Assembly: GCA_947454665.1 (NCBI GenBank)
Contig: CANGMU010000054.1
Location: 1-11,639 of the forward strand
Source of the DNA: Pseudomonadota bacterium
Lineage (GTDB): Bacteria > Pseudomonadota > Gammaproteobacteria > Steroidobacterales > Steroidobacteraceae
Direction: 5' to 3'
Length of the DNA: 11,639 bases
Below, piece after piece: positions 1 to 7,551 of this stretch (positions within the stretch are counted from its first letter, which is position 1; each line of letters opens with the position of its first letter). Both the position numbers and the translations under genes were made by a program. The notes beneath the pieces were generated by a model. That model was not told the DNA's origin. It made no database searches and was given only the letters and a program-made list of their open reading frames with translations.

Positions 1-449
1 ACCGCCTGCAGGGCCAAGGCGGATCGCGGTTCAGGCAGCTTGGCGGCGGCACGCCAGGCCTCTGAGGGCAATTGGCGGGCCAGCAGCAGGTCGATATCCA
101 GCAGGCGTCGCGCTTCGGCCTGCGTGGGATCCACCGTCGCGGGCGGCAAGGCTGCGAAGACGCGTTGCGCCTCATCGATGCGGTTGGCGGCGAGCCATTC
201 GCGCGCCGCGGACAGTCCCCGCGAGAGCGCCTCGGCGGGCGGGGCGCCTGCGGCGAGGCGCTCGAACATCGCGGCAGCGGCCTCGTGCTGGCCCCGCTGC
301 GTCAGTGCGGCGGCGCGGTCCACCGAGGGCGCCGCCACGTCCGGCCGCGTGACGATCGCCGGGCCACAGGCCGCGAGCAGCAGGCCAGCCAACAGGGCCG
401 CCATCGCGGCGCCGGCAGGGCGATGCGGGCTGGCAGGTTGCGTCGGCAT
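1..449 (-). CDS. lpoA: LpoA-like lipoprotein (penicillin-binding protein activator, LppC/YraM family), 5' part only
   Basis: Reading the minus strand from an ATG at 449 gives about 149 codons without a stop, running off the left edge. The N-terminus is a lipoprotein signal: a hydrophobic stretch (MAALLAGLLLAAC) ending in a LAAC lipobox with Cys at residue 28 of the ATG-449 version. It is followed by an alanine-rich helical region with TPR-like character (QRGQHEAAAAMFERL), typical of the LpoA N-domain. In the family, LpoA is an outer-membrane lipoprotein that activates the synthase PBP1A. The call rests mainly on divergence from rsmI, as lpoA (yraM) diverges from rsmI (yraL) in gammaproteobacteria. 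The start is uncertain: ATG 449 lacks a clear ribosome site, ATG 404 would give a shorter signal peptide, and a TTG at 464 has AGAGG 8 nt upstream. The C-terminal periplasmic-binding-like domain is outside the window. Confidence 0.75.
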   Translation of the reverse strand, partial: MPTQPASPHRPAGAAMAALLAGLLLAACGPAIVTRPDVAAPSVDRAAALTQRGQHEAAAAMFERLAAGAPPAEALSRGLSAAREWLAANRIDEAQRVFAALPPATVDPTQAEARRLLDIDLLLARQLPSEAWRAAAKLPEPRSALALQA

Positions 450-501
450 GATGCGGCGGGGCAAAGTCGCGGCCTCTGGAGCCCTGGGTCGAAGTGAGGA
501 A

Positions 502-507
502 AGTATA
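502..507 (-). promoter_or_regulatory. Possible -10 element for the leftward lpoA-like gene
   Basis: On the minus strand the bases read TATACT (5 of 6 matches to TATAAT), about 50 bp before the ATG at 449, leaving a leader of about 45 nt. No good -35 lies 16-18 bp upstream, so this is only a candidate. On the plus strand the same bases fall between the ribosome site and the start of rsmI, so the two genes' expression signals would overlap. Confidence 0.25.
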
Positions 508-1362
508 GTGGTTGCCGCACAGGGCCGGATCGATGTCGTTGCCACGCCCATCGGCAACCTTGCAGACCTGTCCCCGCGAGCGCGGGACAGCCTTGCCGCG
601 GCAAGTGTCGTCGCGGCCGAAGACACGCGACACACGGGCACGCTCCTGCAGGCCTTGGGCCTGTCACGGCCTCTCGTTTCCCTGCATGAACACAATGAAA
701 GACATCGCATCGACGAACTCCTGGTCCGGCTTGGCCGAGGTGAAACCATCGCCCTCGTCAGCGATGCCGGCACGCCGCTGGTCTCTGATCCGGGCTATGC
801 ACTGATCAGCGCCGCGCTGGCTGCCGGGCACGTCGTGCGCTGCGTGCCGGGTCCGTCTGCAGTGCTGGCTGCGCTGTCGATCGCCGGCCTGCCGACGGAC
901 CGGTTCTGCTTCGAGGGATTCCTGCCCGCCAAGGGCGGCGCGCGCCGCGAACGGTGCCGCCGACTCGCCACCGAATCCCGCACGATGGTGTTCTTCGAAG
1001 CGCCGCACCGGATCGTCGATACGCTCACGGACCTCGCGGAAGTCTGCGGACCGGGGCGTCGTGCCGCCGTGTGCCGCGAGTTGTCCAAGACTTTTGAGAC
1101 GGTATACCGCGGCAGTTTGGCCGAGCTGCTGGATATCGCCGGCAAGGATGCCAATTTCGCGCGGGGCGAGATCACGCTGGTGCTCGAGGGCGCACCCGAG
1201 GCTGACGACGCACCGGACGAGGCCTTCGTTCGGCGTGCGCTGGAGTTGCTGAAAGCCGAGTTGCCGCCGTCGCGAGCGGCAGCGGTGGTCGCGCAGCTTA
1301 CCGGTCGGCGCAAGTCCGACCTGTATGCGCTGGCCGTCGGCAGTGACGGGGAGACGCCATGA
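508..1362 (+). CDS. rsmI: 16S rRNA (cytidine1402-2'-O)-methyltransferase RsmI
   Basis: RsmI transfers a methyl group from S-adenosylmethionine to the ribose 2'-OH of C1402 in the 16S rRNA decoding centre, acting with RsmH (encoded downstream at 7552). The 284-residue product matches the family length (E. coli about 286). It has the tetrapyrrole-methylase fold motifs: TPIGNLAD (13-20), SDAGTPLVSDPG (85-96), PGPSA (114-118), FFEAPHR (162-168) and ELSKTFE (191-197). I chose the GTG at 508 because GAGGAA (496-501) lies 6 nt upstream and the conserved region begins right after it. The frame stays open back to position 40, but that extension is antisense to the lpoA-like gene and has no RsmI homology. 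The TGA stop overlaps the next ATG by 4 bp. Confidence 0.95.
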   Translation: MVAAQGRIDVVATPIGNLADLSPRARDSLAAASVVAAEDTRHTGTLLQALGLSRPLVSLHEHNERHRIDELLVRLGRGETIALVSDAGTPLVSDPGYALISAALAAGHVVRCVPGPSAVLAALSIAGLPTDRFCFEGFLPAKGGARRERCRRLATESRTMVFFEAPHRIVDTLTDLAEVCGPGRRAAVCRELSKTFETVYRGSLAELLDIAGKDANFARGEITLVLEGAPEADDAPDEAFVRRALELLKAELPPSRAAAVVAQLTGRRKSDLYALAVGSDGETP

Positions 1363-2105
1363 AGCCCGCGACGAAGCGAGCCGCGTTCGCATTGTGCAGC
1401 CTGTTCGTTGCTGGGGCCTTCGCAGCGCCGCCGGATTTCAGCGGAATCTGGACCGCAAGCCGTGACGGCAAGGGTGGGCCAGCCCGCGAAAACTTCGCCG
1501 CGGACTTCAATGCCTTGTCGAGTTTCACGGCAGAGGCCAAGACGAAGATCGCCGAATATCGCGCTCTCGTCGACGAAGCCGGCGATACACCGGGTGGCTG
1601 GTGCGTGCCGATCGGCATGCCGGGCGCCTTGTTGCTCGGTGGAGGCTACCCCATGGAGTTCATCCAGCGGCCCGAGCAACTGACGATTCTCTTCGAGGCC
1701 CATGCCGAAGTGCGTCGCATCTATCTGGCCGGGCCGAAGGTCTCGCCGGTCGACCTGCTGCCGAGCCGTGACGGGTATTCCACCGGGCACTGGGACGGCG
1801 ACACGCTCGTTGTCGAAACAATCGGGCTCAAGGAATCGGTGGACCAGGTCGTCGCGCACAGCGAGGATGCAAAGTTCATCGAGCGATATCGGCTCGAGAA
1901 GGATGCGCAGACCGGTCAACGCCTGCTGAAGGCAGACGTGACCGTCGTTGATCCGGCTTTCTATACGAAGCCTGTCACCTTCACGCGGGTGTGGGCGCCA
2001 CTCGAGAACGGCCGGATGATGGATTACGACTGCACCGAGCCAGCCTGGGAAGACCACCTGGACATGCTGCGCCGTCAGTCACGCGCCGCTGCAGCGGCCA
2101 ACTGA
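1359..2105 (+). CDS. Secreted protein of unknown function (GHWDGDTLVVET family)
   Basis: A 248-residue protein with a Sec-type signal peptide (hydrophobic residues about 8-22, likely cleaved after AFA near residue 22), so probably periplasmic. It resembles an uncharacterised family in environmental bacteria recognised by this order of motifs: FSGIW near the mature N-terminus; WCVPIGMP; YPMEFIQ; a TILFE strand then RRIYLAG; the signature GYSTGHWDGDTLVVET; ERY; YTKPVTFT; and a late MDYDC. The two cysteines (in WCVP and DYDC) recur in relatives as I remember them and could form a disulfide. No catalytic residue can be assigned. The ATG overlaps the rsmI stop (ATGA) and GGGGAG (1348-1353) lies 5 nt upstream, so it is probably co-transcribed with rsmI. 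It precedes the RND pair by 22 bp; whether it works with the pump is unknown. Confidence 0.8.
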   Translation: MKPATKRAAFALCSLFVAGAFAAPPDFSGIWTASRDGKGGPARENFAADFNALSSFTAEAKTKIAEYRALVDEAGDTPGGWCVPIGMPGALLLGGGYPMEFIQRPEQLTILFEAHAEVRRIYLAGPKVSPVDLLPSRDGYSTGHWDGDTLVVETIGLKESVDQVVAHSEDAKFIERYRLEKDAQTGQRLLKADVTVVDPAFYTKPVTFTRVWAPLENGRMMDYDCTEPAWEDHLDMLRRQSRAAAAAN

Positions 2106-2127
2106 TGGCTTTTGGGGGAAAGACGGA

Positions 2128-3267
2128 ATGAAGAATCGAATCGCAGCGGCCATGACGGTCACCGTGTTGTGCACCTCGCTGCTGGCTGGCTGCGGGGATC
2201 GGAAGATCGCTGCACCGCCTGCGCCGCCGCCGCCGGAAGTGGGCTTCCTCGTCATCGCTCCGAAGGCCGTCGGACTCTCCGTTGAACTGCCCGGCCGCAC
2301 CTCTCCTTACCGCGTTGCCGAAGTGCGGCCGCAGGTCGGTGGCATCCTGCAGAAGCGCCTGTTCACCGAGGGCGCTGACGTGGCGGCGGGCGCGCCGCTG
2401 TACCAGATCGATCCGGCCACTTATCGGGCGACGCTTTCCGGTGCACGAGCCCAGTTGGCATCGGCCGAGGCACAGGCGGCCAATACGCGCGTCATCGCGG
2501 ACCGCGCCGAAAAGCTCTTTGCGCAGAAGCTCATCAGCCAGCAGGACCATGACAACGCACTGACCACGAGCCGCCGCACAGCGGCCGATGTTGGCGTTGC
2601 GAAGGCAGCGGTCGAGGCCGCTGAAATCAATCTCGCGTATACGACGGTGCGTTCACCGATTGCCGGCAGCGCCTCTCGCTCGAAGGTCACGGAAGGCGCG
2701 TTGATGAAGGCGTTGCAGGACGACGCGATCACCACGGTGCAGCAGCTGGATCCGATCTATGTGGACCTGACGCAATCGAGCGCGGACCTCCTGAAACTGC
2801 AGCGCGATGTCGCCGCCGGCCGGCTCAAGGCCGCGGGTGCGCAGCCCAGGGTCACGCTGACACTGGAGGACGGCTCCGTGTATTCGCAGCCCGGCACGCT
2901 GCAGTTCGCCGAGACCGTCGTCGATCGTGGCACGGGTTCCGTGCTGATGCGCGCGATGTTCCCGAATCCGAAGCACGAACTGCTGCCCGGGATGTACGTG
3001 CGCGCGAAGGTCGTGCAGGGCACCGCCGAACAGGCCCTGCTCGTGCCGCAGGGCGGCGTCTCGCGCAACGCCAAGGGCGAGGCCGTCGTCCTGCTCGTCG
3101 ATGAATCGGGCAGCGTGACGGACCAGGTGATCCGCACGGGCCGCGTCGTCGACAACCAGTGGCTCGTGATGGATGGCCTGAAGGGTGGTGAGCGCGTGAT
3201 CGTCGAAGGCCTGCAGAAGGCCAAGCCCGGCATGAAGGTCCGCGCCGTGCCCGTGAAGCAGGACTGA
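2128..3267 (+). CDS. RND efflux periplasmic adaptor (membrane fusion protein), AcrA/MexA type
   Basis: 379 residues, the usual size for AcrA/MexA adaptors. The N-terminus is a lipoprotein signal with lipobox LAGC (Cys22), so the mature protein would be anchored to the inner membrane facing the periplasm. A proline-rich linker (APPAPPPPEVG) follows. The lipoyl half-motif (VRPQVGGILQKRLFTEGADVAAGAPLY..) lies near residues 66-90, then an alpha-hairpin (about 100-165, rich in Ala/Gln/Glu), then the second lipoyl half (YTTVRSPIAG, about 171-180), the beta-barrel and the membrane-proximal domain to the end. Adaptors of this class link the RND pump to an outer-membrane channel. GGGGGA (2114-2119) lies 8 nt before the ATG. 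The pump gene follows after 6 bp, so this is a standard adaptor-pump pair. Substrates cannot be predicted from this. Confidence 0.95.
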   Translation: MKNRIAAAMTVTVLCTSLLAGCGDRKIAAPPAPPPPEVGFLVIAPKAVGLSVELPGRTSPYRVAEVRPQVGGILQKRLFTEGADVAAGAPLYQIDPATYRATLSGARAQLASAEAQAANTRVIADRAEKLFAQKLISQQDHDNALTTSRRTAADVGVAKAAVEAAEINLAYTTVRSPIAGSASRSKVTEGALMKALQDDAITTVQQLDPIYVDLTQSSADLLKLQRDVAAGRLKAAGAQPRVTLTLEDGSVYSQPGTLQFAETVVDRGTGSVLMRAMFPNPKHELLPGMYVRAKVVQGTAEQALLVPQGGVSRNAKGEAVVLLVDESGSVTDQVIRTGRVVDNQWLVMDGLKGGERVIVEGLQKAKPGMKVRAVPVKQD

Positions 3268-3273
3268 CCGGCC

Positions 3274-6200
3274 GTGCTGTCGCGCTTCTTCATCGACCGC
3301 CCCGTCTTCGCGTGGGTGCTGGCGCTGGTGCTGATGATGGCCGGAGCGTTGGCCGTACTGCGCCTGCCGGTCATGCAGTATCCGGCGATCGCGCCACCCC
3401 AGGTCGGCATCAATACGACCTATCCGGGCGCCTCGGCGCAGACCGTGCAGGACAGCGTCGTGCAGGTGATCGAGCAGCAGATGAACGGGCTGGACGGGCT
3501 CGACTACATCACCGCCGAAAGCACCGCTGATGGTTCCGCGCAGGTGAACATGACCTTCGCGCAGGGCACCAACCCGGACATCGCGCAGGTCCAGGTGCAG
3601 AACAAGCTGGCGGCTGCGGCTTCGCAGTTGCCCGCCGAGGTGCAGCAACAGGGGCTGCGCGTCGCCAAGCCCACGCGCAACTTCCTCGTCGTGCTCGGTT
3701 TCAAGTCGACCGACAACAGCATGACGAGCGAGGAGATCAACAACTACGTTGCTTCGAACATCCTTGACCCGATCTCGCGCACGGCGGGCGTGGGCGACGT
3801 GCAGCTCTTCGGCTCGCAGTTCGCGATGCGCATCTGGCTCGATCCCGAGAAGATGGCGGGCTACAAGGTCACCGCCGGTGACGTCATCACGGCCGTCCGC
3901 ACGCAGAACGTGCAGGTGTCGGCGGGCCAGATCGGTGGTTTGCCTGCGGTACCGGGCCAGGCAATCACCGCGACGGTCATCGGTCCGTCGCGCCTCACCA
4001 CGCCGGAGCAGTTCGGCGCGATCCTGCTGCGCGTGAACGCGGATGGATCTCCCCTCAGGTTGCGCGATGTCGCGCGCGTCGGCCTGTCGGCCGAAAACTA
4101 CGCGCGCGAGGTTCATCACGAAGCGCAGCCTGGTTCCGCGATGGCCATTCGCCTGGCCGTGGGCCAGAACGCGCTGGAGACCGTGGATGCGATCCACGAC
4201 ACGCTCGATCGTCTGCGACCTTTTTTCCCCAAGGGGCTCGAGGCCGTGTTCCCGCAGGACTCCGCGCCTTACGTGCGCATGTCCATCCGCGAAGTGGCCA
4301 AGACCTTGGTCGAGGCAATCGTGCTCGTGTTCCTGGTCATGTACCTCTTCCTGCAGAATTTCCGCGCGACACTCGTTCCGACCATCGCCGTGCCGGTGGT
4401 GATGCTCGGCACCTTCGCCGTGCTTGCCGCCTTCGGCTATTCCATCAACACGCTGACGATGTTCGGTATGGCCCTGTCGATCGGCCTGCTGGTCGACGAT
4501 GCGATCGTCGTCGTCGAGAACGTCGAGCGCGTGATGTCGGAAGAAGGGCTCTCGCCGCGCGAGGCGACACGCAAGTCGATGGGCCAGATCACCGGGGCCC
4601 TGGTCGGCATCGCGCTGGTGCTGACGGCCGTGTTCGTGCCGATGGCCTTCTTCGGTGGTTCGACCGGTGTCATCTACCGACAGTTCTCGATCACGCTCGT
4701 GTCGGCCATGCTGCTGTCCGTGCTCGTCGCACTGATCCTGACGCCAGCGCTCTGCGCCACGCTGCTGAAGCCGGTGGAAAGGGGTGCGCACCAGGTCCGG
4801 CGTGGCATCTTTGGTGCCTTCAACCGGTTCTTCGAGCGCAGTACTGCCGCGTATCGCCGGCGCCTCGACGGCGTGCTGGCCCGTACCAGCCGCTACCTCG
4901 TGATCTACGTCGCGCTCGTGGCCATCATGGCGGCGCTCTTCACGCGCATCCCGACGGCCTTCCTGCCTGACGAAGACACGGGCGCGATGTACGCGATCGT
5001 CCAGGCCGCACCCGGTGCCACGAAGGAACGCACGGCACTCGCGCTGGAGAAGGCGCAGAACTATTTCCTCGAACAGGAAAAAGACGTCGTCGAAAAGGTC
5101 ATGACGGTGAACGGCTTCAACTTCGCCGGCACCGGCCAGAACATGGGCCTGGTCTTCGTGAAGCTGAAGCCCTGGGAAGCGCGCACGAGCGCCGGGCAGA
5201 AGGTGAAGGCGATCGCACAGCGCGCGGGCAAGTACTTCGCAACGATCCGCGATGCCTCCGTGATCGCCACCGTGCCGCCGGCCGTCGGTGAGCTGGGCAA
5301 CGCCTCCGGCTTCGATCTGCAGCTGCAGGACCGTGGTGGCCTCGGGCGCGCGGCCTTGCTCGGGGCACGCAACCAGTTGCTCGGCATGGCCGGCAAAGAG
5401 CCGTCGCTGGTCGGCGTACGGCCGAACGGCATCGAGGACGCGCCGCAACTCAAGCTCGATATCGACCGCGAGAAGGCCAGTGCCCTGGGCATTTCCGTGG
5501 CCGACATCAACCAGACGCTGGCTGCGGCCTGGGGCTCTGCCTATGTGAATGATTTCGTCGATCGCGGTCGCGTGAAGCGGGTGTACGTACAGGGCGAACC
5601 GGCCACGCGCATGCAGCCGGAGGACATCGGCCGCTGGCAGGTCCGCAACGGCAAGGGCGACATGGTGCCCTTCTCGGCCTTCGTCTCGGCCAGCTGGGTG
5701 GTGGGTCCGCAGAAGCTCACGCGTTTCAATGGTGTGCCTTCGTTCAACATCCAGGGCCAGGCGGCGCCGGGACACAGTTCCGGCGAGGCCATGAAGGTCA
5801 TGGAAGGCCTCGTGGCGAAGCTCCCGGCTGGTGTCGGCCTCGAATGGACCGGCATTTCCTTCGAGGAAAGTCGCGCGGGCGCGAAGGCGCCTGCGTTGTA
5901 CGCGGTATCGATCGCCGTGGTGTTCCTCTGCCTTGCCGCCTTGTACGAGAGCTGGACGATCCCGTTGACGGTGCTGCTCGTCGTGCCGCTGGGCGTGCTG
6001 GGTGCCGTGATCGCCACGCTGGCGCGCGGACTGTCGAACGACGTCTTCTTCCAGGTCGGTCTGCTCACGACGATGGGCCTCGCAGCGAAGAGCGCGATCC
6101 TCATCGTCGAGTTCGCCAAGGATCACTTTGATCGCGGCGTGCCGCTCAAGGAAGCGGTTCTACGGGCCGCGCATCAGCGACTGCGGCCAATCCTCATGAC

Positions 6201-6432
6201 GTCGCTCGCCTTCATGGGTGGTGTGTTGCCGCTGGGCTTGGCGACGGGTGCGGGATCCGGTGCGCAGAACGCGGTGGGTACGGGTGTCATCGGTGGCATG
6301 CTGGCCTCGACCTTCCTGGCCATCTTCTTCGTGCCGTTGTTCTTCGTCGTCGTGCTGGGCTGGTTCAAGGTCAAGCCCGGCCACCTGGATCCGGAAATCG
6401 CCGTGAAATGGGCGCCGGAAGGGCCGACCTGA
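3274..6432 (+). CDS. RND efflux pump, HAE1 family inner-membrane transporter (AcrB/MexB type)
   Basis: 1052 residues, matching AcrB (1049). The start is a GTG giving the canonical N-terminus (LSRFFIDRPVFAWVLAL); AGGA (3260-3263) lies 10 nt upstream. The layout is standard: TM1 (about 10-28), a large periplasmic loop, TM2-TM6 (about 341-495), TM7 (about 541-560), a second large loop, and TM8-TM12 (about 875-1035). The proton relay is intact: adjacent Asp408/Asp409 in TM4 (GLLVDDAIVVVENV), Lys939 in TM10 (GLAAKSAILIVEFAKD) and the following RLRPILMTS segment. The protein should be an active proton-driven exporter of hydrophobic or amphiphilic compounds. No TolC/OprM-type channel gene or TetR-type repressor adjoins it, so the channel must be encoded elsewhere. 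The gene ends in tandem stops (TGA TAA), with rnpB starting about 13 nt later. Confidence 0.96.
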   Translation: MLSRFFIDRPVFAWVLALVLMMAGALAVLRLPVMQYPAIAPPQVGINTTYPGASAQTVQDSVVQVIEQQMNGLDGLDYITAESTADGSAQVNMTFAQGTNPDIAQVQVQNKLAAAASQLPAEVQQQGLRVAKPTRNFLVVLGFKSTDNSMTSEEINNYVASNILDPISRTAGVGDVQLFGSQFAMRIWLDPEKMAGYKVTAGDVITAVRTQNVQVSAGQIGGLPAVPGQAITATVIGPSRLTTPEQFGAILLRVNADGSPLRLRDVARVGLSAENYAREVHHEAQPGSAMAIRLAVGQNALETVDAIHDTLDRLRPFFPKGLEAVFPQDSAPYVRMSIREVAKTLVEAIVLVFLVMYLFLQNFRATLVPTIAVPVVMLGTFAVLAAFGYSINTLTMFGMALSIGLLVDDAIVVVENVERVMSEEGLSPREATRKSMGQITGALVGIALVLTAVFVPMAFFGGSTGVIYRQFSITLVSAMLLSVLVALILTPALCATLLKPVERGAHQVRRGIFGAFNRFFERSTAAYRRRLDGVLARTSRYLVIYVALVAIMAALFTRIPTAFLPDEDTGAMYAIVQAAPGATKERTALALEKAQNYFLEQEKDVVEKVMTVNGFNFAGTGQNMGLVFVKLKPWEARTSAGQKVKAIAQRAGKYFATIRDASVIATVPPAVGELGNASGFDLQLQDRGGLGRAALLGARNQLLGMAGKEPSLVGVRPNGIEDAPQLKLDIDREKASALGISVADINQTLAAAWGSAYVNDFVDRGRVKRVYVQGEPATRMQPEDIGRWQVRNGKGDMVPFSAFVSASWVVGPQKLTRFNGVPSFNIQGQAAPGHSSGEAMKVMEGLVAKLPAGVGLEWTGISFEESRAGAKAPALYAVSIAVVFLCLAALYESWTIPLTVLLVVPLGVLGAVIATLARGLSNDVFFQVGLLTTMGLAAKSAILIVEFAKDHFDRGVPLKEAVLRAAHQRLRPILMTSLAFMGGVLPLGLATGAGSGAQNAVGTGVIGGMLASTFLAIFFVPLFFVVVLGWFKVKPGHLDPEIAVKWAPEGPT

Positions 6433-6445
6433 TAAGGTTCGCGCC

Positions 6446-6854
<409 letters not shown>

Positions 6855-6907
6855 CCCCACATCGTCACCCGACTTTAGCTTCCGAGGCCAAGTGCCCGGA
6901 TCTACGA

Positions 6908-6929
6908 GGGATCTTTGCCGAAGGATCCC
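6908..6929 (+). other. Strong hairpin between rnpB and mraZ, possible terminator or RNA-stability element
   Basis: GGGATCTTT (6908-6916) pairs with AAGGATCCC (6921-6929) around a GCCG loop: nine pairs, one of them T-G. A C-rich run follows rather than a T-tract, so it is not a typical intrinsic terminator, but it sits about 54 nt after the end of rnpB and could protect or end that transcript. A further GGATC just upstream (6898-6902) adds to the repetitiveness. The rest of 6855-7071 holds the mraZ promoter and operator; I see no gene there. Confidence 0.45.
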
Positions 6930-6990
6930 CCCACCGTTATGTAACGCGCGTAAGTTCCTGTGCGTACAGAGAATTGATCTCGCAAAGCCG

Positions 6991-7020
6991 TTGACAGCCT
7001 CGCGCGCCGATTCCTATAGT
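6991..7020 (+). promoter_or_regulatory. Sigma70-type promoter for mraZ and the dcw cluster
   Basis: A perfect -35 TTGACA (6991-6996) and a -10 TATAGT (7015-7020, 5 of 6) are separated by 18 bp. Transcription would start near 7026-7028, about 45 nt before the mraZ ATG. This is the expected place for the main dcw promoter, and the MraZ repeats begin at its downstream edge. Confidence 0.8.
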
Positions 7021-7053
7021 GGTGGCAGGTGGGAGAAAGTGGGGAAAAGTGGG
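7019..7053 (+). promoter_or_regulatory. MraZ operator: GTGGG direct repeats with 10-bp period
   Basis: Three perfect GTGGG boxes (7029-7033, 7039-7043, 7049-7053) are separated by 5-bp spacers (AGAAA, GAAAA). A degenerate fourth, GTGGT (7019-7023), lies in the same register and overlaps the last two bases of the -10. In E. coli, MraZ is known to bind TGGG-type direct repeats with 5-nt spacing just upstream of its own gene and to repress the cluster. The layout here matches, so autorepression by the adjacent mraZ product is the natural inference. Confidence 0.88.
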
Positions 7054-7059
7054 CGACCC

Positions 7060-7070
7060 CCTCCTAGAGG
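7060..7070 (+). promoter_or_regulatory. Unusually close ribosome site of mraZ within a small inverted repeat
   Basis: The only Shine-Dalgarno-like bases before the mraZ ATG (7072) are AGAGG (7066-7070), leaving a gap of 1 nt where 5-9 is normal. The GAGG is also complementary to the CCTC at 7060-7063 across a 3-nt loop. Initiation of mraZ may therefore be weak, which would suit a low-level autoregulator; this is inference. Confidence 0.4.
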
Positions 7071-7071
7071 T

Positions 7072-7524
7072 ATGTTCCGCGGCGCAACAAAAGTCTCGAT
7101 CGACGACAAAGGCCGGATGGTGATCCCCACCCGCCACCGCGCCCTGCTGTCTGCGCACAGCGAGGGTCGGGTCGTCGTGACGGTGGACCGCGACCAGTGC
7201 CTGCTCATCTACCCGGTGCCCGAGTGGGAACAGATCGAACGCAAGCTCATGAGCCTGCCGAGCCTGCATTCCCAGTCGCGCCGACTGCAACGCCTGATGG
7301 TCGGTCATGCGACCGACCTCGAGCTCGACGGCCATGGCCGTCTTGCGTTGACGACCGAGCTGCGCGAGTTCGCTGGACTCGCGCGTGCCGGCATGTTGAT
7401 CGGCCAAGGCAACAAGCTTGAACTCTGGGACGAGGCCCGCTGGACCGAACAGCGCGATGCCTGGCTCAAGAGCGAGCAGGCCACGACCGATCTGGCCACG
7501 GAACTCGATTCCCTGTCGCTTTGA
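7072..7524 (+). CDS. mraZ: Transcriptional regulator MraZ
   Basis: 150 residues, a typical MraZ length (E. coli 152). MraZ is a ring-forming DNA-binding protein built from two AbrB-like halves. Both DxxxR motifs are present: DDKGR (11-15) within VSIDDKGRMVIPTRHR, and DGHGR (86-90) within LELDGHGRLALTTELR. The product should repress its own promoter through the GTGGG boxes just upstream and so tune the division and cell-wall cluster. The ATG at 7072 is chosen because MFRG is the conserved family N-terminus. The frame is open upstream to 6892, but that part crosses the promoter and operator and has no homology I recognise. rsmH follows after 27 bp in the same frame. Confidence 0.96.
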   Translation: MFRGATKVSIDDKGRMVIPTRHRALLSAHSEGRVVVTVDRDQCLLIYPVPEWEQIERKLMSLPSLHSQSRRLQRLMVGHATDLELDGHGRLALTTELREFAGLARAGMLIGQGNKLELWDEARWTEQRDAWLKSEQATTDLATELDSLSL

Positions 7525-7551
7525 CATGGGCGCGGTGCGAGGGAGAAGGGA

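Noticed and set aside
40..507. N-terminal extension of rsmI back to position 40
   Set aside because: It is Ala/Arg/Ser-rich, antisense to the lpoA-like gene and not part of any RsmI. GTG 508 with GAGGAA gives the proper family length.
504..509. TATAGT on the plus strand as a -10 for rsmI
   Set aside because: It would start transcription inside the coding sequence, after the ribosome site, and the bases at the -35 position do not match.
795..2057. Minus-strand open frame of 420 codons across rsmI and the secreted-protein gene
   Set aside because: It is antisense to two convincing genes, has no motif, and is explained by GC-rich codon bias.
2653..6126. Very long minus-strand open frame (1157 codons) antisense to the adaptor and pump genes
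   Set aside because: Its product is rich in His, Arg, Asp and Glu with low-complexity stretches, typical of the antisense frame of a GC-rich gene, and has no recognisable domain. The plus-strand frames have clear RND homology.
6944..6951. Eight-bp palindrome ACGCGCGT upstream of the mraZ promoter as an operator
   Set aside because: It is too short and too likely by chance in GC-rich DNA, and no known regulator site was recognised.
6892..7071. N-terminal extension of mraZ from 6892
   Set aside because: It would run through the promoter and MraZ boxes, and the conserved protein begins at MFRG.
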